Assembly: GCA_965215845.1 (NCBI GenBank)
Contig: CBDCEL010000004.1
Coordinates: forward strand, 124,001-188,000
Length of the DNA stretch: 64,000 bases
Source of the DNA: Aurantibacter_A sp965215845
Lineage (GTDB): Bacteria; Bacteroidota; Bacteroidia; Flavobacteriales; Flavobacteriaceae
Direction: 5' to 3'
Each line of letters opens with the position of its first letter. Within the stretch, counting starts at the first letter, position 1. A model generated the notes under the pieces. It made no database searches. It had not been told where the DNA came from and saw only the letters and a program-made list of their open reading frames with translations. Shown piece by piece: positions 16,491 to 23,922 of this stretch. The translations under genes and the position numbers were made by a program.

Positions 16491-17348
16491 CTATACCGCT
16501 TTTAGGCTAAGGTCCATATTGTAGACGGAGTGTGTCAAAGCCCCCGACGAAATATAATCAACACCACACTCGGCATATTTGCGAATCGTATTTTCATTTA
16601 TACCGCCCGAGGACTCGGTAAGGCATTTATCACCGATCATCGCAACGGCCTCTCGCGTATCTTCATAATTGAAGTTATCGATAAGGATTCTGTACACCCC
16701 ATCGGATTGCAATATTTCTTCAATCTCTTTTAAATTTCGGGCCTCGACAATAATTCTTAGGTCACGATCGGTTGCCTTAAGATAGTCTTTCGTCTTTTGA
16801 ATGGCCCTGGTAATTCCGCCGGCAAAGTCGATATGGTTGTCTTTCAACATGATCATATCATAAAGGGCAAAACGATGGTTCTCTCCCCCTCCTATCTTCA
16901 CAGCCCATTTTTCCAAGGCGCGAATACCTGGGGTAGTCTTTCGAGTATCCAAAATTTTGGTACCGGTCCCTTCGAGCAAACCGACAAAAAAATGGGTCTT
17001 GGTCGCTATGGCACTCATTCGTTGCATGGCGTTCAAGACAAGGCGTTCGGCTTTCAAAATGCTTTGCGAGCTTCCGGAAACGTAAAAGGCTATATCGCCG
17101 TACTTTACTTTCTGACCATCTTCGATCAATATTTCCATTTCCAAATTCTTGTCGACATAGGCGAAAACCTGTTTGGCAAAATCGATTCCTGCAATGACCC
17201 CCTCGTCTTTGACCAGTAATTTTGCTTTGCCAATCGCCGTTTCGGGAATACATGCTAGGGAGCTGTGATCCCCATCGCCAACATCTTCTCGAATGGCGTT
17301 TGAAATAATAATGTCAAGTTCTTTTTGAAACTGTTTTTCGGAAATCAT
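16491..17348 (-). CDS. nadC: Nicotinate-nucleotide pyrophosphorylase (carboxylating)
   Basis: A 285-residue quinolinate phosphoribosyltransferase, which converts quinolinate and PRPP to nicotinate mononucleotide in de novo NAD synthesis. Family motifs are visible: NAMQRMSAIAT, the active-site LDTRKTTPGIR, KWAVKIGGGENHR, MLKDNHI, and the C-terminal ESSGGINENTI and GVDYISSGALTHS. Length is normal. It is the first gene of a tight four-gene operon ending in priA. A TAAATTTG box (17375-17368) lies upstream. Confidence 0.96.
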   Translation of the reverse strand: MISEKQFQKELDIIISNAIREDVGDGDHSSLACIPETAIGKAKLLVKDEGVIAGIDFAKQVFAYVDKNLEMEILIEDGQKVKYGDIAFYVSGSSQSILKAERLVLNAMQRMSAIATKTHFFVGLLEGTGTKILDTRKTTPGIRALEKWAVKIGGGENHRFALYDMIMLKDNHIDFAGGITRAIQKTKDYLKATDRDLRIIVEARNLKEIEEILQSDGVYRILIDNFNYEDTREAVAMIGDKCLTESSGGINENTIRKYAECGVDYISSGALTHSVYNMDLSLKAV

Positions 17349-17367
17349 CTGCAGCTATTGTAATGCA

Positions 17368-17375
17368 CAAATTTA
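17368..17375 (-). promoter_or_regulatory. Putative -7 box TAAATTTG of the nadC operon
   Basis: An exact TAnnTTTG match on the minus strand, 19 bases before the nadC ATG. A TTTG occurs 24 bases upstream (17403-17400), slightly beyond the usual spacing. Confidence 0.45.
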
Positions 17376-17497
17376 GCGAATAGTTATCAGGTTGTTCGTC
17401 AAATTTACAATGGTTCAAATAAGACAAGTTATTTTGTCAAGCTTCAAAGAGCCCGAAAAGATAAGCGCCGTCTATTTTCCCCGGAATTAGGAATTTC

Positions 17498-17505
17498 TAT
17501 TTTTG
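17498..17505 (+). promoter_or_regulatory. Putative -7 box TATTTTTG of rlmH
   Basis: An exact TAnnTTTG match 25 bases before the rlmH ATG at 17531. It faces away from the nadC promoter in a compact divergent region. Confidence 0.45.
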
Positions 17506-17530
17506 GACTTTGCAAACTACATTTACCCTT

Positions 17531-18004
17531 ATGACGATAAAACTCATAACCGTTGGCAAAACGGACCGTAAAGAACTTCAAGTACTGATTGCAAATTATG
17601 AAAATCGTCTTAGGCATTATATCAAGTTCGAACTGGAGATAATTCCCGATATCAAAAATGTCAAAAACCTTTCAGAAAATCAACAAAGGGAAAAAGAAGG
17701 CGAACTGATATTAAAAAGGGTAAAGACTTCTGATATTCTTGTACTGTTGGATGAAAGAGGAAAGCAATTTTCTTCGGTTTCATTTTCCGAATTCCTTCAA
17801 AAGAAAATGAACTCCGGTATTAAGCAATTGATTTTTGTAGTTGGTGGCCCTTATGGATTTAGTGAAGCCATATATCAAAAAGCACAAGGGAAGATTAGTC
17901 TTTCAACCATGACATTTTCACATCAAATGGTGCGCCTTTTTTTTGTGGAACAACTCTATAGGGCTTTTACCATTCTAAGGAACGAGCCTTATCACCATGA
18001 ATAG
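17531..18004 (+). CDS. rlmH: 23S rRNA (pseudouridine1915-N3)-methyltransferase
   Basis: A 157-residue SPOUT methyltransferase that methylates pseudouridine 1915 in helix 69 of 23S rRNA. It begins MTIKLITVGKT and ends with the signature LSTMTFSHQMVRLFFVEQLYRAF...NEPYHHE. The VGGPYGFS loop forms part of the SAM-binding trefoil knot. I chose ATG 17531 because an in-frame TTG at 17510 would add seven residues absent from the family and overlap the promoter zone. It is convergent with serA. Confidence 0.96.
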   Translation: MTIKLITVGKTDRKELQVLIANYENRLRHYIKFELEIIPDIKNVKNLSENQQREKEGELILKRVKTSDILVLLDERGKQFSSVSFSEFLQKKMNSGIKQLIFVVGGPYGFSEAIYQKAQGKISLSTMTFSHQMVRLFFVEQLYRAFTILRNEPYHHE

Positions 18005-18055
18005 GTTCAAACTCAAAACAGTGACCTGACCAAAATGCCTTCTGTCAACCTCAAC

Positions 18056-19948
18056 TTAGTACAATACCCTAAACTTAATCGTGTTCTCCACTTTCTTTAA
18101 GGCCTTGACCACCTCTTTGTTATACTCCTTATCAAGATCAGTGATCACATAGCCGACTTCACTATCGGTCGAAAGATACTGCCCGGTAATGTTCATTTCG
18201 TACTTGGCCAAGACCTCATTGATATGGGCCATAATACCGGGGACATTCTTGTGGATATGCAAGAAACGATGGGCGTTTTGTTGTTTGGGCAGGCGTATGT
18301 TGGGGAAATTGACCGCATCAACCGTATTGCCAGAGTTGATATAGTCCATTATTTTGTTTGGAACGAAATCGGCGATATTTCGTTGTGCCTCTTCGGTGCT
18401 CCCGCCAACATGCGGGGTCAGGATCACGTTATTCAAACCACGAAGCTCTGTCTCGAACTTACCATTACTTCTAGGTTCTTCGGGATAAACATCGATTGCG
18501 GCACCGCTCAATTTTCCTGTTTTCAACGATGCAACAAGCGCCTCTATGTCGACCACAAATCCGCGTGAAAGGTTGATAAGAATTGCCCCCTTTTTCATTT
18601 GGGCGATTTCGCGCTCACCTATAAAATTCTTGTTCGCCTTATTATCATCGATATGCAAAGTGACCACATCGGATACGTTCAATAAGTCTTCAAGCGTATC
18701 ACACTTTACGGCATTGCCCAACGCCAAACGATCTTCGATATCATAATAATATACGCGCATGCCCAAAGCTTCTGCCAGAACGGACAGCTGCTTTCCGATA
18801 TTTCCGTAACCAATGATACCGAGGTTTTTGCCTCTTACTTCCCGCGAATTGATTGCTGTCTTGTTCCATTGTCCCTCATGGATTTCCATACTTCTAGGAA
18901 AGACATTTCGCATCAACATGATAATCTGCCCAATGGCAAGTTCGACCACGGATCGGGTATTGCTATAAGGCGCATTGAAAACGACCACCCCATTTTTCTT
19001 GCAAGCATCCAAATCGATTTGGGTCGTACCTATACAGAAAGCTCCGACCACCAACAATTTATTGGCCGCCTCCAGCACCCTTTTGGTGACTTGTGTTTTT
19101 GAACGGATGCCCAAAACATGTACCCCTTTGATTTTTTCGATCAGTTCATCCTCAGGAATACTATGATCGACAAGTTCTACGGAAAAACCGTCTTCTGAAA
19201 GATTGTCGAAGGCAGCTGGATGCACATTCTCCAACAGCAAAATCTTGATTCTATTTTTTGGATAGGAAATATTTCTCGGCAAGTCGTTTACAAAAAGAAA
19301 CTCGTCTAAATTCGGCGTCACATGGTCGGCATTGTTTGCCGCCTTATCACGGTGCACGTTTTCGGTGTAGGCAAAAAATTTATCGGCAATGCCAGCTTCC
19401 CGCATTACATAATCACTATAGCCATCGCCAATAACCTGTACCTCGCCATCTAAGTCCATTTGTTTTAGGCAATCGATTTTACCGTTATGTTGTGATAGTA
19501 CGTTTTCCTCGTCAAAACCGACAATGTTTCCTTCTTCATCGAACTCGAAGGTATTGGCAAATACGCGATCGGATGGAATGTTATATTCTGCAACAATGGG
19601 GTCGATGAATTCTTTGAATCCGCAGGAAATGACATAAATATCATCAGAGAATTTTTCAAAAAACTCCTTGTTCGATTCGATTGATTTTGAAATCTTCTTT
19701 CTTAGCTCTAACACCAATCCATCTAAATCAGCTTTATTGGCATTCAACAATTTGATGCGTCGTTCCAAAGATTCCGTAAAAGAAATGTCGCCATCAATAC
19801 CCAAATTGGTAATCTTTTGAATTTCCTCAATAATCTCGTCTTTGTTCGATTTTCCACGTAGGGTCATTTCAGCCAAAACATCCAAGGCCTCTACCCTTGT
19901 CAATGTGCTATCAAAATCGAAAACATACTTACGTGCCACTTCAATCAT
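18056..19948 (-). CDS. serA: SerB-SerA fusion: HAD phosphatase plus D-3-phosphoglycerate dehydrogenase with ACT domain
   Basis: A 630-residue fusion. Residues 1-215 are a SerB-like HAD phosphatase with all motifs: Asp11/Asp13 in DFDSTLT, Ser108, Lys157, and Asp175/Asp179 in GDGYSD. Residues 233-555 are 3-phosphoglycerate dehydrogenase: GIIGYGNIG nucleotide loop (377-385), Arg462 in NLSRG, Glu490/491 in YPEEP and His513 in TPHVGG. An ACT-type regulatory domain fills 558-630. The protein would thus join the first and last steps of serine synthesis (3-phosphoglycerate oxidation and phosphoserine dephosphorylation); the middle step, SerC, is not in the window. The dual activity is inferred from intact motifs. 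Confidence 0.93.
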   Translation of the reverse strand: MIEVARKYVFDFDSTLTRVEALDVLAEMTLRGKSNKDEIIEEIQKITNLGIDGDISFTESLERRIKLLNANKADLDGLVLELRKKISKSIESNKEFFEKFSDDIYVISCGFKEFIDPIVAEYNIPSDRVFANTFEFDEEGNIVGFDEENVLSQHNGKIDCLKQMDLDGEVQVIGDGYSDYVMREAGIADKFFAYTENVHRDKAANNADHVTPNLDEFLFVNDLPRNISYPKNRIKILLLENVHPAAFDNLSEDGFSVELVDHSIPEDELIEKIKGVHVLGIRSKTQVTKRVLEAANKLLVVGAFCIGTTQIDLDACKKNGVVVFNAPYSNTRSVVELAIGQIIMLMRNVFPRSMEIHEGQWNKTAINSREVRGKNLGIIGYGNIGKQLSVLAEALGMRVYYYDIEDRLALGNAVKCDTLEDLLNVSDVVTLHIDDNKANKNFIGEREIAQMKKGAILINLSRGFVVDIEALVASLKTGKLSGAAIDVYPEEPRSNGKFETELRGLNNVILTPHVGGSTEEAQRNIADFVPNKIMDYINSGNTVDAVNFPNIRLPKQQNAHRFLHIHKNVPGIMAHINEVLAKYEMNITGQYLSTDSEVGYVITDLDKEYNKEVVKALKKVENTIKFRVLY

Positions 19949-19971
19949 AGTATTTTACGCAATTTAAGCCG

Positions 19972-20004
19972 CAAAAATAGGCATTAAATTAGCTTGCCGA
20001 TCAA
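19972..20004 (-). promoter_or_regulatory. serA promoter (TTG-N22-TATTTTTG)
   Basis: On the minus strand, TATTTTTG (19979-19972) is preceded by TTG (20004-20002) at 22 bases, within the range for Bacteroidota sigma-A promoters. The ATG is 24 bases downstream. Confidence 0.5.
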
Positions 20005-20090
20005 TTCATTAACGAGAATTGTCTCATTTGGCCATTAACAGAAAAATTTTATCGATTTAATAATGAACTCCCCTAATTATTCGGAAATGT

Positions 20091-21254
20091 TCAATCTTCC
20101 TTCCCAGTCATTTCCCTTATGAATTTCACTTCCATTTCAGAATATGGAGTACCATCGTTTCTTAAAATATCGTGATGCCAAATCTTGGGTTCGGAAGTAA
20201 AGGTAGAATCCCAGCTCTTCCAAGGATAAATGGTCTGGGTCTTGCCAGAAACAAAACCCCAGTTGATGGCGGCAATTTTATCCTTTTTAAATAAGGGCAT
20301 AACGGTCTCAAAAGTATTGCCGCCTCCACGGGCAACATATTCGGTACATAAGAGGGGTAATCCATACTTTTTGAGTTCCGAGATTTTACGCTTTACTTCA
20401 TCCATATTTCCGTCATAGGCGTGAAACGAAATGATATCGGAGTTTTCGACCATATACCTATCCACTGCCGGAAGACTATCAGGTGTTCCCCAATGGTCGA
20501 TATTCCCTCGCCAAATTCCCGTTGTCAAAGGTTGCGTCGGATTCGCCTCTCGTGACCATCTGAAAACCTTTTTCAACAAGGCCAATGAAAAATCATGCTT
20601 GTTCTTGACTTCCAACTCCTTCCGGCCTGGCTGGCCCGCAACATTATCAGGTTCGTTATAAATATCCCAAACGAGCACTCTATCATCATTGGCAAAGGCC
20701 TTGACGACCCCTTTGATATATCCTTTCAACTCATTATGGCGGGTCGAATCTCCCAGAATTTCAGCTCCTGGGGCCTGCACCCAACCTGAATTATGAACAT
20801 GTGGAATTGGGTCTGGCTGTTTGCCCAATTTCGGTACTGGGTGCCAAACATCGTCCAGTAAGACAAGCATCGTCTTGATTCCATATTTATCTGCAATGGT
20901 CAGGTATTGATCCAATCGATTCAAGAATCCGGTGGAGTCTTGATCCCACAATAAATTATGGAGATAAACACGATGTATGTTCATGCCAAGGTCGGCCGAC
21001 CATTTGAGCTCCTTGTCTATGGTCTCTGGGTCAAAGGTGTCGGCCTGCCAGAATTCCAATTGATTGATCGACGTACTCGGATTGAAGTTGGCGCCCACCA
21101 GCCAAGGTTGTTTGTCATACCATTCCCAGGCTTTTTCCTTGGACCACTGCTCGGTAACAACGATTTCTTCGGTTTCGGTTTTCTTTTCCTCTTTCTTTTT
21201 TTCAGTACAGCAGATGAGCCCCACTACCAAAATTGAAACTATTAATCGTTTCAT
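20091..21254 (-). CDS. GH5-like (cellulase-family) glycoside hydrolase lipoprotein
   Basis: A 387-residue lipoprotein: signal peptide with lipobox-like LICC (Cys15/16), a Lys/Glu-rich linker to about residue 35, then a (beta/alpha)8 barrel. Candidate acid/base Glu201 lies in YNEPDN and candidate nucleophile Glu305 in CTEYVARG, as expected for clan GH-A. The extended GANFNPSTSINQLEFWQ start suggests a GH5-type enzyme seen widely in Bacteroidota. The substrate is unknown, and no SusC/SusD genes are near. The ATG is two bases past the DUF3307 stop, so it is the third gene of the satD operon. Confidence 0.85.
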   Translation of the reverse strand: MKRLIVSILVVGLICCTEKKKEEKKTETEEIVVTEQWSKEKAWEWYDKQPWLVGANFNPSTSINQLEFWQADTFDPETIDKELKWSADLGMNIHRVYLHNLLWDQDSTGFLNRLDQYLTIADKYGIKTMLVLLDDVWHPVPKLGKQPDPIPHVHNSGWVQAPGAEILGDSTRHNELKGYIKGVVKAFANDDRVLVWDIYNEPDNVAGQPGRKELEVKNKHDFSLALLKKVFRWSREANPTQPLTTGIWRGNIDHWGTPDSLPAVDRYMVENSDIISFHAYDGNMDEVKRKISELKKYGLPLLCTEYVARGGGNTFETVMPLFKKDKIAAINWGFVSGKTQTIYPWKSWDSTFTSEPKIWHHDILRNDGTPYSEMEVKFIREMTGKED

Positions 21255-21256
21255 AA

Positions 21257-21955
21257 TTAAAGTTTTGTATAAATAATCCCCGTTAGAATAGCGATTCCGA
21301 AACTTAACAACGTTCCAATCAATATATATTCGGTCAGCTTCCGGCTGTTGCTCTCTTTAAGGTCATTAAAGCGAAAGACCGATTTTGCGGTAATCAAAAG
21401 TCCGATAGCTTCCCACCTTCCCAAGATAATAAAAACCAGAACGAAAAGCCTTTCGATGATACCGATGTACTTTCCTGCGTTCGGCAATGATTTATGATCA
21501 AATTCGATCTGGCTTGACATTCCTTCCAATAGTTTTCCCATAACAATTGCTGCGGGAAAACTTACAAATACAATGGCGGTGACCAATGCCCAATCCGTTT
21601 CTTCGAAGAGAGAGGTGGTATGTTGCCATAAATCCCCATAAAAAGCACAACAATAAAGCACCAAAATATGCAGGGTCTGATCGATGAAAAATGGAATGCT
21701 GCTTAATTTAAAAAGCGGATTGACATACAATTTTGCAACATCGATCAAATAGTGTGAAACCGTAATTATAAGTGCCATTTTCCATGCCGACAAATCCCAC
21801 AAAATTAGCATGGTGACCGTAAAATGAAGCAGTATATGAAAATATAGATACTTTGAGGCCGCTTTGTTAGCTTCTTTGTGTATGACCCATCTAGTGGGTT
21901 GCACCAAAAAATCACCAATGAAATGCGCCAACAGAAGTTTTACAAATAAAATCAT
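21257..21955 (-). CDS. DUF3307 integral membrane protein
   Basis: A 232-residue membrane protein with several transmembrane helices. The N-terminal LLLAHFIGDFLVQP motif and the downstream SHYLIDVAKLY segment define DUF3307. The family is often encoded next to satD in distant bacteria. Start and stop are coupled to satD by an ATGA overlap (21952-21955) and to the GH5 gene by a 2-base gap. The role is unknown; the conserved His/Asp pairs within helices suggest metal binding or transport, which is inference. Confidence 0.88.
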   Translation of the reverse strand: MILFVKLLLAHFIGDFLVQPTRWVIHKEANKAASKYLYFHILLHFTVTMLILWDLSAWKMALIITVSHYLIDVAKLYVNPLFKLSSIPFFIDQTLHILVLYCCAFYGDLWQHTTSLFEETDWALVTAIVFVSFPAAIVMGKLLEGMSSQIEFDHKSLPNAGKYIGIIERLFVLVFIILGRWEAIGLLITAKSVFRFNDLKESNSRKLTEYILIGTLLSFGIAILTGIIYTKL

Positions 21956-22563
21956 GAACGGATTTCTTTAATGGTATCGGAATAATAGGCCAACAGTTCT
22001 TTCACGAGATCCAAACGCGCCCTTTTTTGCCTTTGGCTTACCGCCGATTGTTGAATACCCAAATCATTTGCGATTTCGTGTTGCGAAGCCTCGGGGTTTT
22101 CAAGGGCAATTGCTACGATCTCTGCTGAAACCGGGCTCCAACGATCCATGAAATCAAGGGCCAATTTTATCATAAGGTTCAGGGTATGGTCATAGTCTTT
22201 GTTCTCGGTTGCAATGGTCAAACTTACCTTGTTTTCTTTTAGGGCTTCGAAAGTTCTGCCCGATAATTGGTATGCCGGGCCGTTCGATTCGCTCACCCCC
22301 ATACCAACGAAAGTAACTTCACCAATACCAATGCCCATTCTTACATCAAGACCTTTGATCGACTTCATTAAGGCTTTTATGCATATGGCCACTTCCATAG
22401 CGGACGCCAATGGCACCCTCAATTGAAACTCGTCGCCCCGGTAGATTTCCCAATCGGTAGGTGAATTGCCCAATTTAGAGAAATAAGCTTTCAAAATACC
22501 AAGCCATTCGGAAGTCTGATAATCTTCTGAATTAATAATGTCGCCCGTAATAATTGCCTCCAT
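21952..22563 (-). CDS. SatD family protein (cyclase/GGDEF-like domain with HTH tail)
   Basis: A 203-residue protein of the SatD family, named from the streptococcal secretion and acid tolerance operon. Residues 1-125 contain ITGDIINS, RGDEFQ and RMGIGIGE, an arrangement that recalls a nucleotide-cyclase/GGDEF-like fold with a metal-binding Asp and a GDEF turn. Residues 155-195 are a helix-turn-helix of sigma-region-4/MarR-like appearance (SQHEIANDLGIQQSAVSQRQKRAR). This makes it a candidate DNA-binding sensor; catalytic activity is not established. First gene of satD-DUF3307-GH5. Confidence 0.85.
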   Translation of the reverse strand: MEAIITGDIINSEDYQTSEWLGILKAYFSKLGNSPTDWEIYRGDEFQLRVPLASAMEVAICIKALMKSIKGLDVRMGIGIGEVTFVGMGVSESNGPAYQLSGRTFEALKENKVSLTIATENKDYDHTLNLMIKLALDFMDRWSPVSAEIVAIALENPEASQHEIANDLGIQQSAVSQRQKRARLDLVKELLAYYSDTIKEIRS

Positions 22564-22589
22564 AATATATAAGCGAAAGCGCTAATATA

Positions 22590-22644
22590 CAAAAATATAA
22601 GTTAAAATGATGATAGTTACTATTTATAAGTAAATCAACTTATA
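22590..22644 (-). promoter_or_regulatory. satD operon promoter with three TATAAGT half-sites
   Basis: A -7 box TATTTTTG (22597-22590, minus strand) lies 26 bases before the satD ATG. Around it are three copies of the heptamer TATAAGT: 22596-22602, and an inverted pair 22625-22631 / 22638-22644 separated by 6 bases. The first overlaps the -7 box. The layout is what an autoregulatory operator would look like, and SatD itself has a helix-turn-helix. Confidence 0.5.
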
Positions 22645-22697
22645 TTATAGTTTTATAAATCAAATCGCCAATAAAAAGGAATTTGTTCACAAATGAC

Positions 22698-23150
22698 TTA
22701 AAACCATCTTCGTACATTCTTGCAATATATTTGATATTCTTTACCGAAAAGTTGGGCAAGCGCATTCTCTTCAGGCTTAATCTGAAATCGGTTCATATAA
22801 GAAACAAATCCTGCGGCCAATAAAGTGTTGAATGCATTGCACAGCCACAGCCCCCAGGCCAAAAGCATTATCAACATACTTAAATACATCGGGTTTCGCG
22901 TAAATCTATAAATTCCATTAGTGACCAATTTGGTAGTTTTCAAAGGATTTGAAGGGTCTACCGTTGTTCTTGACCGAAAAAATTGCGCAATCGAGAATAC
23001 CGACACAAGAATCGATGTGACCAACAAAACTTTTATTAAGGTATGACGTCCAAAAAAGTCGAACTCCCCAAAGGGCAAAAATCGATCGAGAACATACATC
23101 AAGAGCGCAAAGGAAAACACAATGATAACAGGCGGTAATTTTAACTCCAT
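22698..23150 (-). CDS. Membrane methyltransferase (isoprenylcysteine/phospholipid methyltransferase family)
   Basis: A 150-residue protein with four transmembrane helices and the SAM-binding C-terminal signature of the ICMT/PEMT superfamily: NGIYRFTRNPMYLS, then the loop IKPEENALAQLFGKEYQIYCKNVRRW. These enzymes methylate isoprenylcysteine, phosphatidylethanolamine or other lipids; the bacterial substrate is unknown. It is divergent from rdgB with a 53-base gap. Confidence 0.9.
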   Translation of the reverse strand: MELKLPPVIIVFSFALLMYVLDRFLPFGEFDFFGRHTLIKVLLVTSILVSVFSIAQFFRSRTTVDPSNPLKTTKLVTNGIYRFTRNPMYLSMLIMLLAWGLWLCNAFNTLLAAGFVSYMNRFQIKPEENALAQLFGKEYQIYCKNVRRWF

Positions 23151-23163
23151 CTGATAAAAGTAC

Positions 23164-23171
23164 TATTTTTG
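23164..23171 (+). promoter_or_regulatory. Putative -7 box TATTTTTG of rdgB
   Basis: An exact TAnnTTTG match, 32 bases before the rdgB ATG at 23204. Confidence 0.45.
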
Positions 23172-23203
23172 ACAGTGTCTCTTTGCTTATCGATCAAGAC
23201 AAG

Positions 23204-23785
23204 ATGAAACTCGTTTTTGCCACTCACAATCCGAACAAATTATCCGAAGTGAAATTGTTGATGCCAAAACATATTATACTATTGTCTTTGGACGATATCG
23301 GCTGTACTGTGGAAATCCCAGAAACATCCGAAACTTTGGAAGGTAATGCGAAACTAAAGGCCGACTATGTCACCAAAAATTACAAAATGCCCTGTTTCGC
23401 GGACGATACGGGGCTTTTAGTGGATATCCTGAAGGGAGCCCCGGGAGTTTTTTCCGCCAGGTACTCAGGCCCACAAAAGAATGCCAATGACAACATGAAC
23501 AAGCTTCTTTTGGAATTGAAAGGAAAGGAAAATCGTTCTGCCCATTTCAAAACCGTAATTGCCTTGGACCTTCTTAAGGAAAATCATCTTTTCGAAGGAA
23601 TCGTGGAGGGAGTTATCACCACGGAGAAACAGGGAGATGGTGGTTTTGGCTATGATCCAATTTTCATACCCCATGGCCAAACTAAAACTTTTGCCCAATT
23701 ACCGGTCGAAACAAAGAATCGAATCAGTCATCGAGGCAAGGCCCTTCAAAAACTGATAAATAAACTGGAAACCACGGTATACTGA
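23204..23785 (+). CDS. rdgB: Non-canonical purine NTP pyrophosphatase (RdgB/HAM1)
   Basis: A 193-residue nucleotide-pool sanitising enzyme that hydrolyses ITP, dITP and XTP to monophosphates. Family motifs are KLVFATHNPNKLSEVK (substrate loop), ETSETLEGNAKLKA, FADDTGLLVDIL, GAPGVFSARYSG and the C-terminal GDGGFGYDPIF and NRISHRGKA. I chose ATG 23204, giving the standard MKLVFATHN start; an upstream in-frame TTG at 23183 would add seven atypical residues. Confidence 0.96.
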   Translation: MKLVFATHNPNKLSEVKLLMPKHIILLSLDDIGCTVEIPETSETLEGNAKLKADYVTKNYKMPCFADDTGLLVDILKGAPGVFSARYSGPQKNANDNMNKLLLELKGKENRSAHFKTVIALDLLKENHLFEGIVEGVITTEKQGDGGFGYDPIFIPHGQTKTFAQLPVETKNRISHRGKALQKLINKLETTVY

Positions 23786-23804
23786 CCGTTAAGGGAATAA
23801 ACAG

Positions 23805-23922
23805 TACCTTTGCCTTCTTATAAACCGCCGCCGGTATGGCAGGTGTTGCGCTGAGTACAATAGGTTATGTGCGATAATCGCTCTATGCAACACACATATT
23901 TGCGATTGAGCATAACATAACT
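23805..23922 (+). promoter_or_regulatory. Promoter and structured 5' leader of the DEAD-box helicase gene
   Basis: TACCTTTG at 23805-23812 matches TAnnTTTG and implies a leader of about 105 bases. The leader can fold: GTGTTGC (23843-23849) pairs with GCAACAC (23887-23893), and inside it GCGA-TAA-TCGC (23871-23881) forms a small hairpin. Cold-shock RNA helicase genes often have long structured leaders; regulation here is inferred. Confidence 0.45.
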
